A stretch of 64,000 nt of DNA from Gynuella sunshinyii YC6258 (GCF_000940805.1 NZ_CP007142.1:5990593-6054592); one strand, 5' to 3'; shown: positions 1 through 8,024, counted from the first letter of the stretch. Made by a program: numbers and translations. The notes: a model not told the origin generated them from the sequence alone.

Positions 1-150
1 TGTGCAAAACACCCTCGCCGCCTGTTCGGTTGTGATCGATAAAATGCGCTTTTGAGTAATTCCATACACTGATGATTGATCGGCAGCGTACGCGCAATCA
101 ACGGCCGGCGGAGTAATAAATGATGTCGGTCTCAGCAACGAAACAAGCTG

Positions 151-1278
151 CTAGTATTCGATGGCGACATCCGTTTTGGGGACACTGCAGCAGGACAGAA
201 TATACCCGGCTTCAACATCCTCATCGGTTATGCCGCCGTTGTGTTCCATGGTCACTTCACCGGTTGTTTTGAGTACCTTGCAGGTCCCACAAATACCGAC
301 CCCACAACCTTTGGGAATATGCATCCCCAACTTGGCGGCAGCGTTGTGGACAGTTTCTCCCGGTGCGACCTGAACACTCTTTCCGGTCGTCGTGAATTGC
401 ACCTGAAGCAGATCTGCCTGATTAATCGCATCAGCCTCTTCTGAGGCAATCTCAGCCTGCTCCAGAGCATCCTGTTTGACGTCACTGGGAGTGGCACCGA
501 ACGACTCCTCATGATAACGCGTCATGTCGTAGCCCTGTTCCTTCAGCAGATTCTGGACTGCCTTCATATAAGGAGTGGGACCACAACAGAAGATTTCCCG
601 TTGCAGATAATCCGGTACCATCAGTTCCAATCTGGCCAGATCCAGAAAACCACGATAACCATGCCAGACCTGCCCGATCTCCTGGCGCTCGCAGATCAGA
701 TGCAAAGCAAAATGCGGCACCCTGGAAGACATGTGCTCAAGTTCACGTTGATAAATGACATCTCTGGGTGTTCGGGCGCTGTGTACAAATGCAATATCCA
801 CTTCACTATTGGTATCAAAATACCAACGTGCCATCGACATCAACGGAGTAATTCCCACGCCGCCTGATAACAACAAAACCTTGTCCGCCGGATGATCGAT
901 ACAGTTAAACACACCGACCGGACCATGCACGGCAATAACATCGCCCTGGCGCAGATTCTCATGCAACCAATTGGATACATACCCATTCACCACTCGTTTG
1001 ACCGTAATGGAAAAACTATACGGCACTGACGGAGAACTTGAGATCGTGTAAGAACGCATGACCTGCAGACCATCGATCTCCAACTCCAGCGTGACAAACT
1101 GACCAGGTTTAAAAAAGAACATGACCGGCTGCTCAGCCATGAAAATAAAGGTTTTGGTATCCCAGGTCTCGTAGATCTCCCTGACACAACGCACCACATG
1201 CCGGCCATTACTCCAGATGTTAGTACTGACTGCGGTGTAATAAGGTGTGGTCAGGGCATTTTCAGGTGACTGAGTCAT
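151..1278 (-). CDS. gbcB: Glycine betaine demethylase reductase subunit (GbcB-like)
   Basis: Flavin- and iron-sulfur-dependent electron-transfer protein that would pass electrons from NAD(P)H to a Rieske oxygenase; in Pseudomonas GbcB serves GbcA in removing a methyl group from glycine betaine. From this start it has 375 residues. It shows an FAD-binding motif RSYTISSSPS, an NAD-binding stretch SGGVGITPLMS, CCGPTPYM, and a C-terminal plant-type 2Fe-2S ferredoxin domain with cysteines at about 325, 330, 333 and 363. Overall likeness to Pseudomonas GbcB is strong from memory. The start at 1278 is chosen because GGAG lies about 9 bases upstream; an upstream ATG at 1323 lacks a good ribosome site. 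No oxygenase partner is visible here. The hybrid-cluster protein reductase Hcr has the same domain order and is the main alternative. Confidence 0.82.
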   Translation of the reverse strand: MTQSPENALTTPYYTAVSTNIWSNGRHVVRCVREIYETWDTKTFIFMAEQPVMFFFKPGQFVTLELEIDGLQVMRSYTISSSPSVPYSFSITVKRVVNGYVSNWLHENLRQGDVIAVHGPVGVFNCIDHPADKVLLLSGGVGITPLMSMARWYFDTNSEVDIAFVHSARTPRDVIYQRELEHMSSRVPHFALHLICERQEIGQVWHGYRGFLDLARLELMVPDYLQREIFCCGPTPYMKAVQNLLKEQGYDMTRYHEESFGATPSDVKQDALEQAEIASEEADAINQADLLQVQFTTTGKSVQVAPGETVHNAAAKLGMHIPKGCGVGICGTCKVLKTTGEVTMEHNGGITDEDVEAGYILSCCSVPKTDVAIEY

Positions 1279-1392
1279 GCAATGTATCTCCATGGCGAAT
1301 GGCCCGATTGTGCAGACAGACACACCGCTAAAGTTACCTGTTTACGACACTCATTTACGCTTTTTTCAGCACCCATGCAGCTTCCCGGGAAA

Positions 1393-1522
1393 GTGGGTGT
1401 CCCCTGAATGCTTGTCCCCTGAATGCTTTCCTGAATGTGGTGGGTGTCCTGTCATTGACTGACCAGGTGGGTGTCCAGGGAAATTCCATATGCGGGTGTC
1501 CTTTAAGCTTGAGTGGGTGTCC
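1393..1522. repeat. Cluster of short direct repeats GTGGGTGTCC
   Basis: Five copies of a GTGGGTGTCC-type unit, all in the same orientation, lie in the intergenic region between gbcB and fecE: 1393-1402, 1440-1449, 1467-1476, 1492-1501 (GCGGGTGTCC) and 1513-1522. Spacing is irregular (about 16 to 38 bases between units), so this is neither a CRISPR nor a simple tandem array. The related string GTCCCCTGAATGC also appears twice near the left end. It may be a decayed REP-like or satellite-like patch. No open reading frame of note overlaps it. Confidence 0.75.
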
Positions 1523-1547
1523 TGCGAATAACCAGGTCCTTTAAATG

Positions 1548-2315
1548 TCATTCCACAACACACATCGGCGTACCGGCGACAGGATCAGGATAAATCCGGG
1601 CCTTGACCGAAAACACTTGTTCCAGCAGTTCAGCGGTAAGTACCGAAGTGGGTGTCCCCTGAGCGTGGACCGCGCCGTTGGCCATGACGATGAGGTGATC
1701 GCAGTAACGGCAGGCCTGGTTGATGTCGTGCAGCACGGTGACGATGGTCCGCCCCTGACGATTTAACTGTCGCAGCAGTTGCATCAGTTCAACCTGATGG
1801 TTGAGATCCATGTAAGTGGTCGGTTCGTCCAATAGCAGATACGGGGTATCCTGGGCCAATGTCATGGCCAGCCAGACCCGTTGTCGCTGGCCACCAGATA
1901 AGTCGGTAACCATGCGTTCAGCCAGTTCCTGAATACCGGTCTGAATCATGACCCGCTCAATGATGTCACGGTCGGTCTGGTCTAGCCGTCCCCAGAATCC
2001 GGTGTAGGGACTGCGCCCATAGGCTACCAGCTCCGCTACTTTGACACCCTCTGGAATCTGTTGGGTCTGCGCCAGCATCGCCAGTTGACGGGCAATCTGC
2101 CGCGACGGCTGGCGATGCAGATTCTGCCCCTGCCACAATACCTGGCCGGAACGTGGCTGCAGTAGTCGCGCCATGGTTTTCAGCAGCGTTGATTTGCCGC
2201 AACCATTAGGCCCAAGCAAAGCGGTGATTTTGCCGTCGGGAACCGTCAGATCGATGCCGTTGAGAATGGTTTCGGCATCGTAGCCCACAACCAGGTTTTG
2301 AGTGCTTAGTTGCAT
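1548..2315 (-). CDS. fecE: Ferric citrate ABC transporter ATPase FecE
   Basis: ATP-hydrolysing subunit of a siderophore importer, acting on the cytoplasmic face with FecC and FecD to bring ferric dicitrate or a similar chelate in from the periplasm. Its 255 residues match the length of E. coli FecE. Walker A GPNGCGKST is at 35-43, the signature LSGGQ at 139-143, Walker B YLLLDEP at 159-165 and the H-loop histidine at 196. It is the last gene of the operon, 3 bases after fecD. Oddity: codons for about residues 219-224 (QGTPTS) contain a 17-bp copy of the direct repeat found just downstream of the gene, in a surface-type segment where the family varies. The substrate is inferred from the FecB-like partners. 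Confidence 0.9.
   Translation of the reverse strand: MQLSTQNLVVGYDAETILNGIDLTVPDGKITALLGPNGCGKSTLLKTMARLLQPRSGQVLWQGQNLHRQPSRQIARQLAMLAQTQQIPEGVKVAELVAYGRSPYTGFWGRLDQTDRDIIERVMIQTGIQELAERMVTDLSGGQRQRVWLAMTLAQDTPYLLLDEPTTYMDLNHQVELMQLLRQLNRQGRTIVTVLHDINQACRYCDHLIVMANGAVHAQGTPTSVLTAELLEQVFSVKARIYPDPVAGTPMCVVE
1646..1662. repeat. Copy of the downstream direct repeat inside fecE
   Basis: AAGTGGGTGTCCCCTGA here is identical over 17 bases to 1391-1407 in the adjacent intergenic repeat patch. It lies in frame in fecE and encodes part of QGTPTS. Confidence 0.7.
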
Positions 2316-2318
2316 GAA

Positions 2319-3281
2319 TTACTTCGCCTTGAATAACAACCAGAGAAAATAAGGAGCGCCGATAATAGCCGTCATGATGCCGGCCGGGAGTTCAATCGGC
2401 GGATCGACCATACGGGCCGCAAGATCGGCGACCAACAACAATAATGCGCCAGTCAGAATGGCCGCCGGGATCAGTTGCTGGTGGCGGCCACCAGTCAGTT
2501 GCCGGGCCAGATGTGGAGCCACCAGTCCCAGAAAGCTTATGGGGCCACAAACAGACACTGCCGCAGATGTGAGACCAACGGCAATCGCCAGTGCCAGCCC
2601 CCGGACCAGGGCAACATTCACCCCCAAACCAACCGCATTGTCATCTCCCAATCCGATCAGATTCAGCCGGTGCGCCAGCCATACGGCCGGTACCAACAGC
2701 ACCAGCCAGGGAGCCACCAGTGCCAGTTGCGACCAGCCCCTGCCCCATAAACTGCCTGTCAGCCAAAGCAGCGCATTGTTGATTTCCATCGGTCGCGTCA
2801 GCATCAAAAAGTCGATTACGCTGCTGCAACAGGCCGCCAGTGCGACGCCGGTAATGGCAAATTTGACCGGTGGTGTTTTGTGACCGCAGATCAGCCACAA
2901 TAAGCCGGCCGCCAGAAAGCCTCCGCTCAGCGCCACCCACGGCAGCCACATGACCGACAGTTGCGGCCAAAGGGTCATCATGACCACCGCTGCCAACCCG
3001 GCTCCCTGACTGACACCCAGAATGTCCGGTGACGCCAGAGGATTGCGGATCACGCCCTGAACAAGTGTTCCAGCAAGCGCCAACATGGCACCTGCCGCCA
3101 ACGCCAGAAAGATCCTCGGCAGCCGATATTCATGCACTGTAAAGAAGTACTCACTTTCCCGATGTAGCCCATCCCAAAGCTGAATCCAGGATAAATTCAC
3201 CGCTCCCAGGGCCAAGTTCAACAACATCATCAACAGCACCAGAAGCGCTAATGTGAGCAATCGGAAAACAGCGATATTCAT
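2319..3281 (-). CDS. fecD: Ferric citrate ABC transporter permease FecD
   Basis: One of the two membrane subunits of the iron-chelate importer, a FecCD/BtuC-family permease expected to span the inner membrane about ten times. The 320-residue protein is strongly hydrophobic throughout. It has the family features RLPR near residue 53, GVSQGAGLA after the third or fourth segment, and a late GPISFLGLVAPHLAR stretch that forms the coupling region to the ATPase. E. coli FecD is 318 residues. The gene overlaps the end of fecC by 4 bases and is followed 3 bases later by fecE, so translation is probably coupled across all three. C versus D is assigned from operon order and not from a unique residue. 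Confidence 0.88.
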   Translation of the reverse strand: MNIAVFRLLTLALLVLLMMLLNLALGAVNLSWIQLWDGLHRESEYFFTVHEYRLPRIFLALAAGAMLALAGTLVQGVIRNPLASPDILGVSQGAGLAAVVMMTLWPQLSVMWLPWVALSGGFLAAGLLWLICGHKTPPVKFAITGVALAACCSSVIDFLMLTRPMEINNALLWLTGSLWGRGWSQLALVAPWLVLLVPAVWLAHRLNLIGLGDDNAVGLGVNVALVRGLALAIAVGLTSAAVSVCGPISFLGLVAPHLARQLTGGRHQQLIPAAILTGALLLLVADLAARMVDPPIELPAGIMTAIIGAPYFLWLLFKAK

Positions 3282-4255
3282 GTACGGACTTTGACCATGT
3301 AGATAAAAAACGGCGCCCCCACCAGCGCCAGTATCGCCCCGACCGGGGTCTCCACCGGGTAGACCACTGCCCGGCTGACAATATCCGCCAGCACCACCAG
3401 TGCAGCGCCCAACAGCATGCTGAGCGGCAGCACCCGCCGGTGGTCAACACCAATCCAGCCACGCACCATGTGTGGAACCAGTAAACCGACAAACGCAATT
3501 GACCCCACCGCCGCAACCGTCGGACCAACCAGTACCAACACCACACCGCCGACCAACAGCCGGATCCAGCCGATACGAACACCGAGGTTACGGGCTCCAT
3601 CGTCCCCGAGAGTCAACAAGTTCAATGTTGGAGCCAGCATCAATGCTATGAACAGGGCAGGAATAACCGCAGGCCACAGGTGAGCGAGGACTGACCAACG
3701 GGCATTAGCGACACTGCCGGCGAGCCAGGTCATCACGCCGGCGGCCTGATCTTCGGCCATGATCACTGCGGCTTTAGTCAATGCCGCACACAAGGCCGAT
3801 ACCGCCACGCCGGCGAGCACCAGCCGACCGCGCTCGGCACCGGGGCGCCAGGCGGCTCCGAGCAGCATGACCAGTATCCAGGCAGTGCCACCACCAATCA
3901 TTGCCGCCACGGAGCTGAGCATGACCCCCATAAATGATGAAACCGTCGATACCAGTGCCATTCCAAGTGCTGCACCGGCATTGATACCCAGAATAGCCGG
4001 TGAGGCCAGCGCATTACGGGTCAATCCCTGCATCAGTACACCGGCGGCGGCCAGTGACGCACCAACCAACATGGATGTGAGCATCCGTGGCAGGCGCAGG
4101 TCCAATACCACAGCATGAGCAATGCTGTCAGCCTGAGGCCGAAGCAGTGCCAGCAAAGCCTGTGCCGGGGATATGTGGATCGGTGACCAGGCAAACAGTG
4201 AACACCATGCCAACAGCAGCAACGCCAGCGTCACCAAACCACTTTTTAGCCACAT
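3278..4255 (-). CDS. fecC: Ferric citrate ABC transporter permease FecC
   Basis: Membrane permease subunit (325 residues; E. coli FecC is about 332) that pairs with FecD to form the channel. Visible family features are an N-terminal membrane segment, LDLRLPRMLTSMLVGASLA, GINAGAALG in the middle, and GSIAFVGLLVPHMVR near residue 255, equivalent to the FecD coupling stretch. The gene starts 9 bases after the first binding-protein gene ends and runs into fecD with a 4-base overlap, giving the usual binding protein - permease - permease - ATPase order. Expression is probably iron-repressed from the Fur box at 6183-6201. Confidence 0.88.
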   Translation of the reverse strand: MWLKSGLVTLALLLLAWCSLFAWSPIHISPAQALLALLRPQADSIAHAVVLDLRLPRMLTSMLVGASLAAAGVLMQGLTRNALASPAILGINAGAALGMALVSTVSSFMGVMLSSVAAMIGGGTAWILVMLLGAAWRPGAERGRLVLAGVAVSALCAALTKAAVIMAEDQAAGVMTWLAGSVANARWSVLAHLWPAVIPALFIALMLAPTLNLLTLGDDGARNLGVRIGWIRLLVGGVVLVLVGPTVAAVGSIAFVGLLVPHMVRGWIGVDHRRVLPLSMLLGAALVVLADIVSRAVVYPVETPVGAILALVGAPFFIYMVKVRT

Positions 4256-4264
4256 GAGCAGGAA

Positions 4265-5158
4265 CTATCGGGTCGACATGATGGCGACCATATCTCTGGC
4301 AATAGCCTCCGCCGCAAGAATTCCACGACAGCGCGACCAGGTATTGCCATTTACATGGTAGACATGATGCTGTTGCACCGCGGTGAGCAATTGCCACAGT
4401 GGTTCGCTGTGCCACTGCACGTCCAGGCTGTTGGTCGCGTAGGGACCGATCATCAGGTATTCCGGATTCAAAGCCACCAGTTGCTCCAGACTGACCTGAC
4501 GATAAGCTGAGTGATCGTTCAGACCAGGATCCGGTGTCGTCATCCCCAAAGCCTGAATAACCCCACCGGCGTAGGAATAGGAGGTATGCAGAAACAAAGC
4601 ATCTTCACGCGCCACGCCGAACTGGACCTGGGCTCCGGCCGGCAACTGTCGGGCATAGTCCTGCATGGTCTGTCGGTGTTGCTGAAGCCGGGCCTGCATT
4701 TCCGGTTCTTTGCCAACCACTTTGGCGATAATGACTGCTGACTGCAGGCTTTGTTCATAGGTTTCACTGCGAGAGGTCAGAATCAGGGTCGGTGCGATTT
4801 TGTTCAGTTCATCATAGATGCCCTCGTGGCGCTCAATATCGGCGATGATCAGGTCCGGTTTCAGTGCTGCAATCATTTCCAGACTGGGCTGCGCCCGAGT
4901 GCCGACGGAGGTGTAATCGCCCACAACGTCACTGACTGCCGGCAGCAATCGATCACGATTTTTATCATCAGCAATGCCAATGGGACGAAGACCAAGTACC
5001 GCCAGGGCATCGGCAAACGAGAACTCCAGCACGACGATACGTTCAGGCGGCTGGTCCAGAGTAAAAGTGCCTTTTTGATCCTGCACAGTCACGGCAGATG
5101 CCATAACTGCGCTGAAAAGCAGGCTGACGGCCAGCAATGAAAACAGATGTTTCAACAT
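4265..5158 (-). CDS. fecB: Ferric citrate periplasmic binding protein FecB (copy 1)
   Basis: Periplasmic substrate-binding protein that captures ferric citrate and delivers it to FecCD. The 297-residue product has a Sec signal peptide (hydrophobic run then SAVMASA before VTVQ). Its mature part reads very much like E. coli FecB: RIVVLEFSFADALAVLG, SVGTRAQPSLE, ALKPDLIIAD, then NTWSRCRGILAAE near the C terminus. The start at 5158 is preceded by AAGGAA at good spacing; the upstream ATG at 5212 would put 18 extra residues before the signal peptide. It lies 54 bases after a second, paralogous binding-protein gene and 9 bases before fecC. Confidence 0.87.
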   Translation of the reverse strand: MLKHLFSLLAVSLLFSAVMASAVTVQDQKGTFTLDQPPERIVVLEFSFADALAVLGLRPIGIADDKNRDRLLPAVSDVVGDYTSVGTRAQPSLEMIAALKPDLIIADIERHEGIYDELNKIAPTLILTSRSETYEQSLQSAVIIAKVVGKEPEMQARLQQHRQTMQDYARQLPAGAQVQFGVAREDALFLHTSYSYAGGVIQALGMTTPDPGLNDHSAYRQVSLEQLVALNPEYLMIGPYATNSLDVQWHSEPLWQLLTAVQQHHVYHVNGNTWSRCRGILAAEAIARDMVAIMSTR

Positions 5159-5212
5159 ATTCGATTCCTTGGTAATACAGAAAAAAGGAGTGAAGATCGT
5201 CATAACCGACAA

Positions 5213-6112
5213 TCAGGATGCCGCAGCCCCCATCACCCTAACCAGATCCTGGGCCATGTGTTCTGCCGCCAGAATGCCCCGACAACGAGCCCAGATATTG
5301 CCATCGACCTTATAAACACGATGCTGACGCACCGCCTGAAGAATCTGCCACAGTGGTTCCTGCTGCCATTGCACATCGATGCTGTTTTCAACGTAGGGGC
5401 CAAGCAGCAGATATTCCGGGTTAGTGGCTACGAGCTGTTCAAGGGTAATCTGGCGGGAGGCGGTCTGGTCGGTGCGACCGGTCTTCGGCGTTTGCATTCC
5501 CAGCGCGGCGATTACACCACCGGCATAGGAATCTTCCGTATGCACGAACAAGGCATCATCCCTGGCAACGGCAAACTGTACTTGCCGGTCCGCTGGCAGC
5601 TGAGCGGCATACTCGCTCATACGTTGCGTGTGCAGCTGCAGTCGGGCCTGCATCTGCTCGTGTTTGCCGACGATTTCACCAATGACGGCAGCAGCCTCCA
5701 GGTTGTCAGCATAGGTTTCCCGACGCGAGCGCAACAGGATGGTCGGGGCGATTTGATTCAACTGTGCATACACTGCTTCATGGCGGCCAACATCGGCAAT
5801 GATCAGGTCAGGTTTAAGGGACGCAATCACTTCAAGACTGGGTTGCGAACGAGTGCCCACCGAACGATAGTCACCAACCATTTGCCGTACTTCAGGCAAT
5901 AACCGGCTGGGGTCTTTGTCATCAGCAATGCCCACAGGGCTGATTCCGACAACGGCGAGAGCATCCACAAACGAAAATTCCAGCGCAACGATTCGTTGCG
6001 GTACGCTATCGATACTGAACAAACCTCTGGCATCTTCCACAGTTACAGCCTGTGATGAGCCCGCCAGCACCGACAAACAGCCAATCAGATTGATCAGAAT
6101 AACCTTTAACAT
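5213..6112 (-). CDS. fecB: Second FecB-like periplasmic binding protein (copy 2)
   Basis: First gene of the fec-type operon, encoding a 299-residue iron-chelate binding protein with a signal peptide ending near GSSQA. It is clearly paralogous to the next gene: both share VALEFSFVDAL / VVLEFSFADAL, SVGTRSQPSLE / SVGTRAQPSLE, LKPDLIIAD, SYAGGVI and RCRGILAAE. It arose by tandem duplication and has since diverged. The start at 6112 has AAGGG about 10 bases upstream. Two binding proteins feeding one permease could widen the range of citrate-type iron chelates taken up; that is inference. It is placed directly under the Fur box and palindrome at 6144-6201. Confidence 0.85.
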   Translation of the reverse strand: MLKVILINLIGCLSVLAGSSQAVTVEDARGLFSIDSVPQRIVALEFSFVDALAVVGISPVGIADDKDPSRLLPEVRQMVGDYRSVGTRSQPSLEVIASLKPDLIIADVGRHEAVYAQLNQIAPTILLRSRRETYADNLEAAAVIGEIVGKHEQMQARLQLHTQRMSEYAAQLPADRQVQFAVARDDALFVHTEDSYAGGVIAALGMQTPKTGRTDQTASRQITLEQLVATNPEYLLLGPYVENSIDVQWQQEPLWQILQAVRQHRVYKVDGNIWARCRGILAAEHMAQDLVRVMGAAAS

Positions 6113-6143
6113 GCATACAACCCTTACTATTACGAATCTCAAA

Positions 6144-6161
6144 TCAGACTGATCGGTCTGA
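6144..6161. promoter_or_regulatory. 18-bp palindrome, possible TetR-family operator
   Basis: TCAGACTGATCGGTCTGA is palindromic at 16 of 18 positions, with perfect 6-base arms TCAGAC/GTCTGA. It lies between the Fur box and the start of the first fecB-like gene. The arms resemble the AGACC...GGTCT operators common in the TetR family. No TetR gene is present in the window, so the regulator is unknown. Confidence 0.45.
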
Positions 6162-6182
6162 ATGTCATCAATGATCCGCAAT

Positions 6183-6201
6183 AATAATGATTATCATTTG
6201 A
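6183..6201. promoter_or_regulatory. Fur box upstream of the fec-type operon
   Basis: AATAATGATTATCATTTGA matches the 19-base Fur consensus GATAATGATAATCATTATC at 14 positions, with the central AATGATTATCATT core intact. It sits about 70 bases upstream of the first fecB-like gene, where Fur with Fe(II) would repress the operon. It also lies immediately past the stop codon of the draG-like gene, which is transcribed in the same direction. Confidence 0.78.
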
Positions 6202-6203
6202 TA

Positions 6204-7124
6204 TTAAAGTCTTTTCTGTGCGAGACGATCTGCCAGTTCCAGTATTTCAGTTTGCATGGTGACCTTTTGGCGCCAGTGTGATGGGATGCCATCAACTCCA
6301 TAAAAGGCTCCGGCAATCTGGCCACAGATCGCCGCCGTGGTATCGGCATCGTCACCTAGGTTGGCGGCCTGCAGAATGGCATCCTGGAAATTTTCTGTAC
6401 TGGCAAAACACCACAATGCCGCTTCAAGACTGTCGACCACGTAACCGGTACCTCGCACCTGGTCGACGGTTTTTTGCCGGTAACCTGCGGTGGCAATTGC
6501 GGCTACTTTGCGGGTTTCCGGCTGATATAGCGCGGAATGCAGAATGCTGTCCTTATCTGCACCGGCAAAACACTGATGCAGCAGGACGGCAAAGTAGCGA
6601 CAGGCATCGATGCATTCTTTGGCACCGTGAGTGGTTCTGGAGCTGTCGCCAGCGTAGCGGATCACCGACTCCAGTGCCGGACTGAAATACATGACGACCG
6701 GGGCCAGCCGCATCAGTGAGCCGTTCCCGGCGGTAAAGGGATTGGTTGACCCGGAATAGGGATCACCAGTTCGCAGGTATTGGCTGATCGCCTCTGAAAC
6801 CGTTACGCCGATATCGAAGCAGCGACCATTGCTGCTCAGGTATCCCTCATTGCGCCAGCGACAATAACGCTGCATCTGGTCATCGGCGTCAAAGCCTTCG
6901 CATTCCAGCAGTGAATACGCCAGGCACAGAGCCATGGAGGTATCATCGGTCCATTGTCCCGGCTTCAGGTTAAAAGGACCACCTCCGACCATGTCGGTCA
7001 GTGGTGCAAAACTCCCCCGTTCCCGAAACTCAAGGGTCGTACCAACAGCATCCCCGCAGGCGAGTCCTAACAGGCAACCCTGATAACGTTGTTCACGATC
7101 TGTCATGGTAGTTTTTTCTGTCAT
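6204..7124 (-). CDS. draG: ADP-ribosylglycohydrolase, DraG-like
   Basis: Dimetal (Mg/Mn) enzyme expected to remove ADP-ribose from arginine on a target protein; in diazotrophs DraG reactivates nitrogenase Fe protein this way. The 306 residues (R. rubrum DraG about 294) carry the expected metal and ligand motifs: QGCLLGLACGDAVG near the N terminus, TDDT at 59-62, AGNGSLMRLAP at 132-142, and GDDADTT at 257-263 followed by the GVDGIPSHW tail. The gene diverges from a DraT-like transferase with 66 bases between starts, which supports a modify/demodify pair. The start has no strong ribosome site; residue Met7 is an alternative. Generic ADP-ribosylglycohydrolases, including immunity proteins to ADP-ribosylating toxins, share these motifs, so the nitrogenase link is not proven. 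Confidence 0.85.
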   Translation of the reverse strand: MTEKTTMTDREQRYQGCLLGLACGDAVGTTLEFRERGSFAPLTDMVGGGPFNLKPGQWTDDTSMALCLAYSLLECEGFDADDQMQRYCRWRNEGYLSSNGRCFDIGVTVSEAISQYLRTGDPYSGSTNPFTAGNGSLMRLAPVVMYFSPALESVIRYAGDSSRTTHGAKECIDACRYFAVLLHQCFAGADKDSILHSALYQPETRKVAAIATAGYRQKTVDQVRGTGYVVDSLEAALWCFASTENFQDAILQAANLGDDADTTAAICGQIAGAFYGVDGIPSHWRQKVTMQTEILELADRLAQKRL

Positions 7125-7190
7125 TGGTTGAAGAAAGCGCTATTATGGCCGTTCAACATTGGTTCTGGCCGATATTGGATCAACAATAAT

Positions 7191-8024
7191 ATGAATAGTT
7201 CCAATCAGCAAAACCTGCCTTTGCTGCCACCTTTTGCGTATCGCTCCATCAACCGCTGCAGTCTGCCGGCGGCCATCCTTGGCAGCCTGGAATTTCAACA
7301 ACATCCCGCTGCTCTGCTGATTGACGGCGTACAGGAATTCCATTCGGAACTGTTTAACACACTGCAGACCATGGATGACCCTGATGATCGGGTGGAACAC
7401 TTCAAGGAATACATGCGCTCGTGTTTTTTGCTGGACCACCTGGATGAAGCCGGTTATGTCAGCGACCACAAGCGCTATCAGCGGGGTAAAGCCAACTATC
7501 TGCGCCTGTTACGCGGTTGGATGTTCAACGCCAGCGGCACTGAAGGAGCGGTTCTGAAAAGCTGGGTGACATCGCGCTTCGGTCTGCTGCCGCGTAATCA
7601 TTTGGGACCTCTGCATGATTATGACTCTCATAATTATCAGGCTTATCTGGCCGGATATGCCCAAGGACTGTACAACACCAACGCCCTGGAAGCGCAACTG
7701 GATCTGTTATACGGCTTTTGTCAGTACGAACTGCAAAGACGCTTTCCGGATACCTCACACTGGCGCTTATACCGTGGTGTCAACCGGCTACAGGACCACG
7801 ATGTACTGGCACAACCTGAACAACGCGAATATGTGCTGCTACTCAACAATCTCAACTCTTTCAGCCATAGCAGTGAACATGCCGAAAGCTTTGGCGATTA
7901 CGTTTTTCACACTCAGGTACCGTCTGCCAAAATTTTGTTCTTCCCCGAACTGTTGCCGGGAATACTGAAAGGCGAACGAGAGTATCTGGTGATCGGTGGT
8001 GCTTATCGGGTGTCGTTGCGCTGA
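7191..8024 (+). CDS. draT: NAD-dependent ADP-ribosyltransferase, DraT-like
   Basis: Probable arginine-specific mono-ADP-ribosyltransferase of the dinitrogenase-reductase type: it transfers ADP-ribose from NAD to an arginine of a target protein. The product is 277 residues, the usual DraT length. Recognisable family blocks are EGAVLKSWVTSRFGL at 118-132, LYRGVN at 193-198 (the R of the R-S-E triad), NNLNSFS at 219-225 (the S block), and GEREYLVIGG with the ExE motif at Glu262 and Glu264. The start at 7191 matches the family N terminus; an in-frame ATG at 7089 would add 34 unlike residues and cross the draG start. Classical draT and draG are in one operon, whereas here they diverge. No nif genes are in view, so the target could be something else. 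Confidence 0.85.
   Translation: MNSSNQQNLPLLPPFAYRSINRCSLPAAILGSLEFQQHPAALLIDGVQEFHSELFNTLQTMDDPDDRVEHFKEYMRSCFLLDHLDEAGYVSDHKRYQRGKANYLRLLRGWMFNASGTEGAVLKSWVTSRFGLLPRNHLGPLHDYDSHNYQAYLAGYAQGLYNTNALEAQLDLLYGFCQYELQRRFPDTSHWRLYRGVNRLQDHDVLAQPEQREYVLLLNNLNSFSHSSEHAESFGDYVFHTQVPSAKILFFPELLPGILKGEREYLVIGGAYRVSLR

Noticed and set aside
2..55. Open frame at the left edge, plus strand, 17 codons and TGA, possibly the end of a gene convergent with gbcB
   Set aside because: Too short to tell from chance; upstream sequence is outside the window.
511..867. Plus-strand 118-codon frame antisense to gbcB, and similar antisense frames across the fec, ATP-grasp and rpo genes
   Set aside because: They are shadows of strongly supported minus-strand genes and lack any family signature.
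1393..1522. CRISPR array
   Set aside because: Units are only about 10 bases and spacing is irregular; no cas gene in the window.
7089..7190. Upstream extension of the draT-like frame from an ATG at 7089
   Set aside because: Adds 34 residues with no DraT likeness and overlaps the divergent draG start; ATG 7191 fits the family.
7125..7190. Possible sigma-54 promoter between draG and draT (TGGCC...TTGG)
   Set aside because: The spacing between the GG and G-C-like elements is 2 bases too long and the -12 GC is absent.
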